Origin: VYFG01 sp965203365
GTDB lineage: Bacteria > Pseudomonadota > Gammaproteobacteria > Arenicellales > Poriferihabitantaceae
Assembly (NCBI GenBank): GCA_965203365.1
Contig: OZ241878.1
Span: 1,178,001 to 1,242,000, forward strand
Length of the DNA stretch: 64,000 bases
Reading direction: 5' to 3'
Shown here in pieces: positions 35,501-43,486 of this stretch. The notes beneath the pieces are model-generated. The model searched no databases and had not been told where the DNA came from. It saw only the letters and a program-made list of their open reading frames with translations. The position numbers were made by a program, and so were the translations under genes. Position 1 is the stretch's first letter, and the number at the start of each line of letters is the position of its first letter.

Positions 35501-37937
35501 GACCACGCTGACGGTCGATGAAGGCGGCAGCGGGACCTACACGATGCGGCTGAACACGGAGCCTTCGGACGACGTGACGGTGACGGTGGGAGGCGCTCCT
35601 TCGGGGGACGTGTCGGTGGATCCAGCGAGCCTGACCTTCACGACGCAGAACTACGCTGCGGCGCAGACCGTGACCGTCACGGCGGCCAAGGACGAAGACA
35701 CCGCACCGGACGGCGATGTCACGTTGACCCACAGCGCCTCGGGCGGTGGCTATGGCTCGGTGACGATTGCTGACGTGGTCGTGTCGGTCACGGAAACCAC
35801 GCCGAGCCTGCAACTGCTCACCGACCCGGCGGAGGTGACCGAGGGGACGGCGATCGCCCTCACCGTGACCTCCGACCGGACGTTGACAGAGACGTTGCCA
35901 GTGAACCTGACGCTGGCCGACCGGGGGTCGAGTGGTTTCGCGGCGGCGGACATTCCGGGCGGACTCGGACCGCAGACCTTCAACGCGGTCTTTGACGACA
36001 GCACGACGGCGACGCTGTCGATCCCAACCCGCCGAGACGCCGACACGACAGAGGGAGCGGAGACCTACACCATCACCCTCAACGACGCTGCGGGCTATGC
36101 GGTGGGCACAGACAATTCGGCTGACGGCACACTGAACGACGGTCCAGCCCCCGCGCCGCCACCCTCAGGCGGCGGAGTGACGGAGCCCGACGTGACGCCT
36201 GATTTCGGCGATGGGTCGGTGCCCGATCTGGAGATGACCTCCGGCGAGGCGATGGTCCCCGTGGTGCTGCCCCGGGCGAGCGGGGGTAACGGTCGGATCA
36301 CCTACACCTTGACCTCGGTGCCTCCGGACCTGGCGGGCCTCGTCTTCGACCCCGTGACGCGCACGCTCTCGGGCACCCCCTCGGGGGAGGGCCGATACAC
36401 ATTCACCTATCGGGCGGAAGACGCGGACGGCGATGCCGTGATCCTGACCTTCGAGGTGAGCGTGGAGGATGCGCATACGGCGCGGGTGAAGCAGACGGTG
36501 CGGCGCACGCTGGTGGCGGTGGCGCACCGGGCGCTGACCGGGGCGCTGGACCAGCTTGGGGCGCGGATGGCGGCGGAGATGCCGATGAGCGGCCTGACCC
36601 TGGCCGGCGAGACGGTGCCATTGAGCGGGTCCGGCGCCGGGACGGGCTTCCCACGGGCGGGCCCCGCCTGCGCGGTGGACGCACCTGGGCGGGACGACCT
36701 CGACTGGCGCGGACGGGAGCGCGGGGTCGGCACCGGAATCGCGCACTGCGGCGGCCTTGAGAGTCGGAGCGTGGAATCGGACGAACTGCTGAACGCCAGC
36801 GCCTTCTCGCTCAGCTTGAGCGCGGCCGAGGGGGAGGCGGGCTTCGACCCGCAGGCACCGCGCTGGGCGGTGTGGGGCCGGGGTGACTACGGGACCTTCG
36901 CCGGGCGTCCTGACGGGATGCATTATGACGGCGAGATGCGCACTGGCTGGCTGGGGGTCGACGCCCGGGCTGGCGCCTGGGTGGCCGGGCTGGCGGTGAG
37001 CCACGGCCTCGGCGAGGCGGACTACGGCCTCGACGGTGGCGAGACGGGCCGCCTGGAGACGGACCTGACGGCGGTCTACCCCTACGGGCGGTGGACGGTG
37101 TCGGAGGGGGGGGAACTGCGTGGCGCGCTCGGCGCCGGCTGGGGCGAGGCCCGCCACCGGTTGGACGACGGGGCGGAGGAGACGAGCGACCTGACGATGC
37201 GGATGGCGTCGCTGGGGCTGCGCCACGCCCTGCCCCCGGTGGCCGGCCTGGAGCTGGCGGTGCGGGCGGAGGCCAGCGCGGTGCGGCTGGAGACCGACGA
37301 TGGGCCGGACCCGGTCCACGGGCTGACGGCGGACAGCTGGCGGCTGCGGACGGGGTTGGAGGCGTCGTGGCGCTTCGGGCGGGACGATGCCACTTCCCTG
37401 ACCCCGTTCGTGGAGGCGGCGGCACGGCGGGATGGCGGCGACGGGCTGACCGGGACCGGTCTGGAGATCGTGGGTGGGGTGCGCTGGACGGCGCCGCGGG
37501 GGCAGGTCGAGGCGCGGGGCCGGTGGCTGGTGGCGCACACGGAGGATGGGGTTGAGGAGCAAGGCGTGAGCGTGACGGCGCGGGTTGGGCCGGGGGCCGG
37601 CGGGCGCGGCCTGTCGCTGCGGCTGAGCCCGCGCTGGGGGGCGGCGGCGGACGGGGCGGAGGCCTTGTGGCGCGATGCGCTGCCGGCGGCCTCGACGACG
37701 GACCCGACCGCGGCGCTGGAGGCCCGCCTCGGCTGGGGGATTGGCCTGAGACCGGCTGGCCTGCTGACGCCGTTCGTGGAGACCGGGTGGGCGGAGAACG
37801 ACCGCCGGCTGCGGCTGGGAGGGCGGTTTGACGCGGATCACGCCGATCTGGCGGTGGAACTGGCGGGCGAGCACCGGGAGGGCGGGGCATCGGGGCCGGA
37901 GCAGACGATCCGGCTGGACTTGAGACTGCGGTTCTGA
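32589..37937 (+). CDS. Giant FnIII/Ig-like surface protein with C-terminal autotransporter beta-barrel
   Basis: About 1780 residues, in very GC-rich DNA unlike the flanks. From ATG 32589 it opens with a run of six Pro encoded by a 20-bp poly(C) tract, then a signal-like segment (RRPARRLSAALAAFLLLTLA). Numbered from the frame opening at 32559: FnIII domain (about 72-178); two identical 221-residue FnIII plus Calx-beta-like modules (180-622); an Ig-like/Calx region (to 870); a second FnIII (about 874-973); two more beta modules; a cadherin-like putative-Ig domain (1211-1304; RTLSGTPSGEGRYTFTYRAE); and a beta-barrel (1429-1792) ending LDLRLRF with terminal Phe, the outer-membrane insertion signal. 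GTG at 32667 could start a tract-independent product. Likely an adhesin displayed on the surface. Confidence 0.85.
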   Translation: MTNRVVSTTPPPPPPEDSASGHGADPVGTPRRPARRLSAALAAFLLLTLAAALAPQAAQAQTPVVPVLSATAGDGQVTLTWTPDSNNNFPPTVGTTFERWHYQQKSGGGNFGGWLGMSTNRATRTHTVTGLTNGTAYTFKVRASYTGPGGGAVSGVSNEVTATPTGAAAPVLTVATSTSLTSGSKIDLTWTHAGTSVSDFVSGAASFYHWEASHRLKGATDWTLWSNPSQAGGTARRTASFVTGDRYPNGAVVQVRVRARGTASNNASVYGPWSNTREVTYQNDDLSALTLVGAPVTVTQNATATYTVALTKAYAGTLRITSGATGKATVEPATLTFTTGNYNTAQTVTVTGVAAGQATINHAFRLTGASADAIPDAGTVSVTVEAPAAAPVLTVATSTSLTSGSKIDLTWTHAGTSVSDFVSGAASFYHWEASHRLKGATDWTLWSNPSQAGGTARRTASFVTGDRYPNGAVVQVRVRARGTASNNASVYGPWSNTREVTYQNDDLSALTLVGAPVTVTQNATATYTVALTKAYAGTLRITSGATGKATVEPATLTFTTGNYNTAQTVTVTGVAAGQATINHAFRLTGASADAIPDAGTVSVTVEAPAAAPVLISDPDKRVTAGAGGTVVVCYNLLSVAYDGTTYLEKRTGRTAVPAHSALKDPTNGVSITQAPAVISAQVVGTGNVNFDPCATVGPGTHTVTWEWNGPDGTASKGTTSTTFTVVEAPSTKTLALSATSTRITEGDSGHTDVTVTITLGEPAPEDFTALISAAGDPGTATEPTKSQDACEPPLQPADTDWCFLLDSAAVAIAEGETEETVKIRILGDTRDESNETIILHVSSEEPGWTRDATLTLTIVDDDGVTSPAAPPGFRASAGDRQVTLNWNDPNDATITGYQLRYAKTGVRGNAAWAPIPGSGIRTLTYTVRNLDNDAEYSFRVRAVNSAGNGTATTWVTATPTEESSAGVTVSTTTLTVDEGGSGTYTMRLNTEPSDDVTVTVGGAPSGDVSVDPASLTFTTQNYAAAQTVTVTAAKDEDTAPDGDVTLTHSASGGGYGSVTIADVVVSVTETTPSLQLLTDPAEVTEGTAIALTVTSDRTLTETLPVNLTLADRGSSGFAAADIPGGLGPQTFNAVFDDSTTATLSIPTRRDADTTEGAETYTITLNDAAGYAVGTDNSADGTLNDGPAPAPPPSGGGVTEPDVTPDFGDGSVPDLEMTSGEAMVPVVLPRASGGNGRITYTLTSVPPDLAGLVFDPVTRTLSGTPSGEGRYTFTYRAEDADGDAVILTFEVSVEDAHTARVKQTVRRTLVAVAHRALTGALDQLGARMAAEMPMSGLTLAGETVPLSGSGAGTGFPRAGPACAVDAPGRDDLDWRGRERGVGTGIAHCGGLESRSVESDELLNASAFSLSLSAAEGEAGFDPQAPRWAVWGRGDYGTFAGRPDGMHYDGEMRTGWLGVDARAGAWVAGLAVSHGLGEADYGLDGGETGRLETDLTAVYPYGRWTVSEGGELRGALGAGWGEARHRLDDGAEETSDLTMRMASLGLRHALPPVAGLELAVRAEASAVRLETDDGPDPVHGLTADSWRLRTGLEASWRFGRDDATSLTPFVEAAARRDGGDGLTGTGLEIVGGVRWTAPRGQVEARGRWLVAHTEDGVEEQGVSVTARVGPGAGGRGLSLRLSPRWGAAADGAEALWRDALPAASTTDPTAALEARLGWGIGLRPAGLLTPFVETGWAENDRRLRLGGRFDADHADLAVELAGEHREGGASGPEQTIRLDLRLRF
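32614..32633 (+). repeat. 20-bp homopolymeric poly(C) tract near the start of the surface gene
   Basis: Twenty consecutive C bases lie 25 bp into the reading frame that begins at ATG 32589, before the signal peptide. At length 20 the frame is open; at 19 or 21 it is not, unless a downstream start is used. Such tracts are classic slipped-strand phase-variation switches in surface genes. Confidence 0.8.
33098..34423 (+). repeat. Perfect tandem duplication, two units of 663 bp
   Basis: Units 33098-33760 and 33761-34423 appear identical base for base, and all frames give identical translations. Each codes for a 221-residue module. The third occurrence of the junction sequence (GGTGCTG at 34424) ends the array. 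The lack of any difference points to a recent, probably unstable, expansion. Confidence 0.9.
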
Positions 37938-37953
37938 GCGGGAGGGGCGGACG

Positions 37954-38922
37954 ATGACGAAGAGCGCCAGCGGGTTCGGGGCGCAGGGGCCCGCCCTGCG
38001 GGCGGCGGCCTTGGCGGCGGCCGCGCTGATCCTGGCGGCCTGCGGCGGCGGGGGATCTCCGGTCACCGGCGGCCCCAAGCCTCCCCCGGTCACGAAGCCG
38101 CCGCCGGGTCAGTTGGACCCGGAGGAGGCGCCCTTGGTCCGGCTTCGGGTGCTGCGCGAGCGTGCCGACGCCCTGCGGATGACCGGCCTGCATGGGCGCT
38201 GGTCACTCGCCGCCGAGGGAGAGGAGGACCTTGAGGACACATTCGTCGAGAGCGTGACCTGTGCGGGCGCACGCTGTGTGGCGGCGGACGGCCCGGCGAC
38301 GGCGGCCGGGGAGCTGCTCGGCCCCGCCATCGCTCCGGGCGCGGACCCGGCGCAGACCGGCGAGCGGGGCGGGTTCGACACGGTGAAGATCGTCGGGGGG
38401 TTCGCGGTCACGGAGACGCTGCCCGACCTGGCGGTGACCGGGTCGCCGCAGGCGACGACCTGGGGGTTCTGGGGGGCGCACGGCTTCGCGGGGCTGACCC
38501 TGGGGGCCGGTTCGCTGTCGGCGGAGACCGACGGGACGACGAGGAGCGGCACCTTCTCGCTGGCGCAGGCCTGGGCGGCGGGTACGGTCAGCGGCGGCCA
38601 TCCGGCAGGCTCCGGGCGCGCGACCTGGACCGGCCTTGCCGAGGCGAGCCCGAAAGGCACCTTCGGGCGAATTGCAGGCACCGCGACCGTCACCATTGAG
38701 GATCTGTCGCGGCCCCGGGTCGATGTCGGCATCGCCCTCGACGGCGTCGAGGCGCCGCTGCGCTGGACCGATTTGCCGCTCGCCGGGGGGCGCTTCAGCG
38801 CTGGGACGGCCGGGACCGATCGGCTCGACGGCCACTTTCACGGGCCGGTGCAGGAGGAGGCCTACGGCGTGTTCGACACCGACCGCTGGCTCGGCGCCTT
38901 CGGCGCGAAGCGCAGGCCGTGA
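37954..38922 (+). CDS. Outer-membrane lipoprotein, transferrin-binding-protein-like (TbpB/fHbp-type barrel)
   Basis: A 322-residue lipoprotein, 16 nt downstream of the giant surface gene, with a GGGAGGGGCGG ribosome site. The signal peptide ends in a lipobox (LILAACGGGG), so Cys30 is lipidated. A Pro/Gly-rich linker follows, then a beta-rich region. The C-terminal part (GRIAGTATVTIEDL, DGHFHGPVQEEAYGVFDTDR, WLGAFGAKR) has the small-barrel signature shared by TbpB C-lobe, factor-H-binding protein and related surface lipoproteins. No Slam exporter or TbpA receptor gene lies nearby. Co-transcription with the adhesin is likely. Ligand unknown; iron capture is not established. Confidence 0.75.
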   Translation: MTKSASGFGAQGPALRAAALAAAALILAACGGGGSPVTGGPKPPPVTKPPPGQLDPEEAPLVRLRVLRERADALRMTGLHGRWSLAAEGEEDLEDTFVESVTCAGARCVAADGPATAAGELLGPAIAPGADPAQTGERGGFDTVKIVGGFAVTETLPDLAVTGSPQATTWGFWGAHGFAGLTLGAGSLSAETDGTTRSGTFSLAQAWAAGTVSGGHPAGSGRATWTGLAEASPKGTFGRIAGTATVTIEDLSRPRVDVGIALDGVEAPLRWTDLPLAGGRFSAGTAGTDRLDGHFHGPVQEEAYGVFDTDRWLGAFGAKRRP

Positions 38923-39185
38923 GCGGCAGCGGGACGGCGCACGGGCCGGCCGGTCCCGGAGTCCATGCGGGCCGGTTTCCACCACTTCGGCCGGCGATTC
39001 CCGTCCGGCATGGCCACCCGGTGTCGGCACGGTAGCCACCCCGGAGCGACGCGACCGCGTCGATATCGGCGGGAGTCCCTCCGGCGTTCGTCCATTCCCG
39101 ACATCGCCGCCGAACGCCTGGCGGCAGTGCATGGGGTGCGCAAGACCGCGGAGAGGCGACCCGGGACCGATCAAAAATCCATACT

Positions 39186-41022
39186 TAGTGCCTGGCAGAA
39201 AACGCCATTTTGCCCGATAACCATTTGTTTTTTCCATCGCAATTTTCTCCCCTTGTTCGACGAAGATTGACCCGAAACGGAGCCAAATCGGGTCAAATCA
39301 GCCGAGAGGGCCCTTGTTTCCCGAATCTTCGCCCTTTTCCACTGGCCATGAGACCCCCCTTGAATCCTCCAGTCGACCTCGGCACTCCGGTCGATATCGG
39401 CTCCATCCGACTCAACCCTCCGTCCCGGGACGACCTGCCTGCGCTGCTGCTCGGTCTGCAACCCCGGTCCCGGGACCCGGACTGGCGTGCCCGGTTGTTC
39501 GCTGGGCGGGAAGCGGCCGGGCTACCCGGGGTGGACCGGCACCCCGGTCGCCCGGGCAGGGATCGGTGGCAGATCCTGGTCATGGCCCCGATCAAGCCGG
39601 GCTGGGGCGGTGACTTTGATCGCGTGCAAGAGCTGGTCAATCAGCCTGTCGATGGGCGGGCCTTGCTGGGCCATGGTCCGTCTGGGGGGACCGATCGCCG
39701 CCAGCAGGTGGTGGATAACGTCAGTGGGCTGACGCCCGAACGGCTGGCGCCGGTGAGTGCCTTGGTGGGGGAATCGGGGCAGGTGGTGGCGAAAAAAGCC
39801 GGGCGAGCGCGGGCGCGGGCGCGGGCGGGGTGACTCGTTCGTGGTCGAGACCGATGGGCACGACCCGACGGAGGTCAGTGGGGGGTGGGACCCTCTGCGT
39901 TCTTTGCTGGGATGTCTGCGCGATGCCCAAGCGGGCTATGGGGTCCGCGGCTGGCGTCAGGCGAAGCCCTGGCGGCGAGCACTCAAGCAACGCTTCCATG
40001 GCGTCCGCCGCTCTCGACAGGTCCAGGCGTCCCTCGGGCGGGTGGCCGAGTCTCTGCCACTCGGTCGGGCCTGGATGCAGCGGGTCGGGCAGACCCGGGG
40101 GGAACGGGAGATCCTCGGGGTGGACCTCGCTTGACTGAACCAAATCCAGGGGGTTCTGGAGGGGGCGGAGCGGCTGTCCGATCCGATCGACCGGCGCCGG
40201 TTGCCCGGCGAGACCATGCCGTCCCACGAGAAGCTCTATTCGGTCTTTGAACCTCACCCCCGCTGGCCTGCCAAAGGCAAGGCGGGTCGCCCCGTCGAAC
40301 GGGGGGTCCCGGGGGGCCTTCTGGAAGACCCGTTTGGGTTGATGCTGCCCCATGAAGTGAGGGGGGCTGAAAACGAGGTCGATCTGGCGGGGCGGATGAT
40401 CGAACGAACGCAGGACCAATATCCCGAACGGTCGCGGTGCCGTTTCGACCAGGGGGTTCACCGCCCGGCGAACCGGCGGTGATGGGATGCAGGGCGGGAG
40501 CCCCAGGGCCTGCCGCGCCAGGGCGGGGGTCGGCGGCGGACCGCGAGCGCGAGACGGAAGCGACCTGCCAGGCGGCGCGGCCGCCGCATCCGGCAGTGGA
40601 ATCCGCGATCAACCATCGGGAGCACCGGGGCCTGGACCGGGTCAGGACGCCTGGTGCTGAAGGCTTTGCCCGCACCGGGGCCGGGTCGATGCGGGCGTTC
40701 AATCTGCATCGATTGGGGGGATTGCTGCGTCGCCGGATGCGGGAGGCCGAGCGCCGACGAAGTCGCTGGGCGGCCTGACGGCTCCCACTCCCCCTTCAGC
40801 CACCGCAACCCCCCGGCGATCGCGCCGGGGTCGGGGGACGGGCGAGCCCGTTTCCGTCCAATTGGGTTGAAATGGGTCAAGCGCTGGGCGGGATCGGCTT
40901 TTGACCGGGAAATTCGATCAGATTCTCTTATTTTATCGATGTTACCGATGGTCTGGATGGGGGGAACTGGCGGCGGACTGAGCCGGGTCGCCAGAAAAAG
41001 AGGCGTTTTCTGCCAGACACTA
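39186..41022 (+). mobile_element. ISNCY-family insertion element, degenerate
   Basis: An 1837-bp element bounded by inverted repeats: left TAGTGCCTGGCAGAAAACGC, right (inverted) TAGTGTCTGGCAGAAAACGC. It encodes a broken ISNCY-type transposase. Its right-end sequence recurs as solo ends at 4598 and 30617. It forms the right edge of the GC-rich surface locus; the 38923-39185 stretch between is GC-rich and holds no gene that I can support. Confidence 0.8.
39348..40778 (+). pseudogene. ISNCY-family transposase, multiply frameshifted
   Basis: Pieces in different frames follow the family order. They are an N-terminal part with ELVNQPVDGRALLG and RRQQVVDNVSGLTPERLAPV (to about 39833), then DSFVVETDGHDPTEVSGGWD (39839-40134). 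These are followed by YSVFEPHPRWPAKGKAGRPV (about 40230) and CRFDQGVHRPANRR (to 40482). The last piece is ESAINHREHRGLDRVRTPGA with FNLHRLGGLLRRRM (to 40778). At least three frameshifts separate them. The assignment rests on the D-S-F-V-V-E-T and S-x-F-E-P-H motifs known from this transposase group. Confidence 0.75.
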
Positions 41023-41137
41023 TTTACATGAACAGGTATTTTTGATCAAAAAACAGGCAATTCTCACGTAAATAATTGAATCTGAACAGAAATAAAATTC
41101 GATTTCGCCGAATGGGCTGGAAGTTCGGCTTAAAAAA

Positions 41138-43207
41138 CTACAAAATGGGAATTTCCCTTTGGTACAGCTCGAGATCAATCTCCCCGGCGGAGCGCTGGAA
41201 ATTGCGGGCCGCCAGATGCCCATCAAACACCGCATCGGCAATGAGCCCAGGAACCAAGGCATCCCCAATGACCTGTAGGGTGTCCACCACCAGACCGCCA
41301 TCGGCCATTTTTCCACGCAAGAAGGTGGCCAGGTCATCGCAAGGTAGTCTTTCCGTGACCAGGACCAAGGTACTGCAATCATGCTGGCGGTCGCGGCCAC
41401 CAAAAAGACACGATGACGTCAACTGACCGTTGGCCCCACCTGACAGTCGTCGACTGGTCTGGATATCGATGTCCAGAGAGACCAATCGACTTTGTACTCG
41501 GGCCTGTTCCAGGGTATAGCTGGTCCAGGGCGAGACAACTCCGGCCGGTGTGATGAACGTCAGATGGTCCGTACGTTCCGCCAAGAGTTCCGCCAGGACA
41601 CCCGCCAGATAACACTGATCATCGTCATAGAGGATCACCGGCCCGGCGCCAGGCCACTGGCCCGCAAAAATATCGTCTGGTGTCAGGACATCAAACGAGC
41701 CGTCCATAACAAGGGCCTTCCTCGAAGTACGGCCAACGCCGTCACGCCTCCATATGGCTCCGGTCGCCAAAAAAACATGGGGAACTTCCAGCTCGGCAAT
41801 CTCCTCGGCATCCATCCGACTGTCGCGGTAAATCTGCACCTGGGTCATTTGGTCCAACTGGCCCACACGATAGTCCCGGACTCGTTTCCAGACCGACAAC
41901 CCCGGCAGGGCAGATTCCGCCAAGACTCGACCTCCCAAATCTCTGCCAGCCTCGGCCAGGATGACTTCGCAACCCCGATTCCCCAATTGAAGTGCGCACT
42001 CCAGACCGGCCGGTCCGGCACCGACGACCAGGACACGGGCCGGGGTCTGCGCCTTGGCAATGATCTCGGGATGCCACTGTCGTCTCCATTCCTCTCCCAT
42101 GGTGGGATTTTGAGTACAGCGTATGGGAACCCCATGACTATCGCTGGACACACAGATATTGCATCCAATACATTCCCGAATATCTTCGACACGTTGCTCC
42201 TGAATTTTTTTGGGCAGAAACGGATCCGCAATGGATGGTCGGGCGGCCCCGATGAAATCGAGAACCCCCCTCCGAATCAAGGCCACCATATGATCTGGCG
42301 AAGTATAGCGGCCGACGCCCACCACTGGCTTGGACGTCACCTGCTTGACAAAAGCGGTGTAAGGCTCCTGCGCTCCCTGATCAGGTTCAAAGCGGGATGT
42401 GATGGAGTCGTTTTCCCAACCGGCGACATTGACATCCCACAAATCCGGCAATTCGGCCAGCATCTCCACAATGGCACGTCCCTCTTCCTCGGCTTGCATC
42501 CCGTCGGTACCTGCCATGTCATCCACCGCCAGGCGGAAAGCAACGGCACACTCTCCCGCGGCCTCCTCTTGAGCATCCTGCAGCAATTCCCGGGTCAGAC
42601 GAACTCGGTTCTCCAGACACCCCCCGTATTCATCGCTACGTTGGTTATAGTCGGGATTGAGAAAATGGTGCGCCATGGACATATGATGTCCCGCATAGAC
42701 ATAGACGATGTCGAATCCTGCCTGCTTCGCCAGCCGGATCGCCCGACGGTGCCATTGCCGCAGTTGGGCGATATCTCGCTTGTCCATGGCTCTGGCCTGT
42801 TTCGGATAGAGCATACTGATGCTCATCGACACCGGTCCCAAAGACGGCATTCGGGTCAGCAGGTTGGCCGCATGAAATCCATTATGCACCAATTCGATAG
42901 CCGCCAGCGCATCATGCGCATGAACCGCGTCGGTCATCAGCCTGAGCGCCGGCAGGTCCCTTTCATCCCAGATTCGTTGTTCAGCGAAAGGTGACAGATC
43001 GGAAGTGGGATGGATCTCCGACTCCTCGGTACTGACCACCGCCCAGCCACCAGCGGCCTTCATCCCCCGCATCGCCGCCTGCCCCCTGGGTTTGATGTGG
43101 CCAAATCCACAACAATGGGGCACTTGGTAGAAACGGTTCCTGGCAGTGACCGGACCCACCCTGACCGGTTCAAAGAGAATTTCGTAAGGGTTGCTTGCCG
43201 CCATCAT
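41138..43207 (-). CDS. Trimethylamine-dehydrogenase-like flavoprotein (FMN, 4Fe-4S, FAD/ADP domains)
   Basis: 689 residues, collinear with trimethylamine dehydrogenase. The N-terminal FMN barrel has NRFYQVPHCCGFG; Cys32 aligns with the cysteine that binds FMN covalently. IVYVYAGHH and WEND keep the catalytic Tyr/His/Asp. The Fe-S motif is CIGCNIC with a further Cys 12 residues on. A NAD/FAD-type domain starts at VLVVGAGPAGLECALQLG. Of the three aromatic cage residues of TMADH (Tyr60, Trp264, Trp355) only the Trp in GWEND is kept; the other two are Glu62 and Asp. The substrate is therefore probably not trimethylamine; histamine dehydrogenase has a similar replacement pattern. Lies downstream of mttB paralogue 3 on the same strand. 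Confidence 0.85.
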   Translation of the reverse strand: MMAASNPYEILFEPVRVGPVTARNRFYQVPHCCGFGHIKPRGQAAMRGMKAAGGWAVVSTEESEIHPTSDLSPFAEQRIWDERDLPALRLMTDAVHAHDALAAIELVHNGFHAANLLTRMPSLGPVSMSISMLYPKQARAMDKRDIAQLRQWHRRAIRLAKQAGFDIVYVYAGHHMSMAHHFLNPDYNQRSDEYGGCLENRVRLTRELLQDAQEEAAGECAVAFRLAVDDMAGTDGMQAEEEGRAIVEMLAELPDLWDVNVAGWENDSITSRFEPDQGAQEPYTAFVKQVTSKPVVGVGRYTSPDHMVALIRRGVLDFIGAARPSIADPFLPKKIQEQRVEDIRECIGCNICVSSDSHGVPIRCTQNPTMGEEWRRQWHPEIIAKAQTPARVLVVGAGPAGLECALQLGNRGCEVILAEAGRDLGGRVLAESALPGLSVWKRVRDYRVGQLDQMTQVQIYRDSRMDAEEIAELEVPHVFLATGAIWRRDGVGRTSRKALVMDGSFDVLTPDDIFAGQWPGAGPVILYDDDQCYLAGVLAELLAERTDHLTFITPAGVVSPWTSYTLEQARVQSRLVSLDIDIQTSRRLSGGANGQLTSSCLFGGRDRQHDCSTLVLVTERLPCDDLATFLRGKMADGGLVVDTLQVIGDALVPGLIADAVFDGHLAARNFQRSAGEIDLELYQREIPIL

Positions 43208-43486
43208 CCAAAATATCGTATGTAGTCAGACAGGGATAATATCATGTCGGTTTGTCAGCCCTCCTCGGAAGCCTTTCTGGCATCGTTGCCGAACGACTCA
43301 ATGATCTGCAAGACGAACTTCATCCATCACAGCGAACATCAGGACAGACACTGATCCGCACCCTGATCACCAGCAGATCCGCGCGGACTGCCACGGTGAA
43401 TCCTGGCTGGCTCAAGGCTTCGGCATTTCACACCGACCCTCACCACCAAGTTCACACAAAAGACCGGTCAGCCATCCCCGAGGAGT

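Noticed and set aside
36165..38093. 642-codon minus-strand frame under the autotransporter barrel and lipoprotein genes
   Set aside because: A shadow of very GC-rich coding DNA: Arg/Pro/Gln-rich, no domain, and opposite a clear beta-barrel gene. The long minus frames at 33258-33893, 33921-35813 and 36811-38193 are the same.
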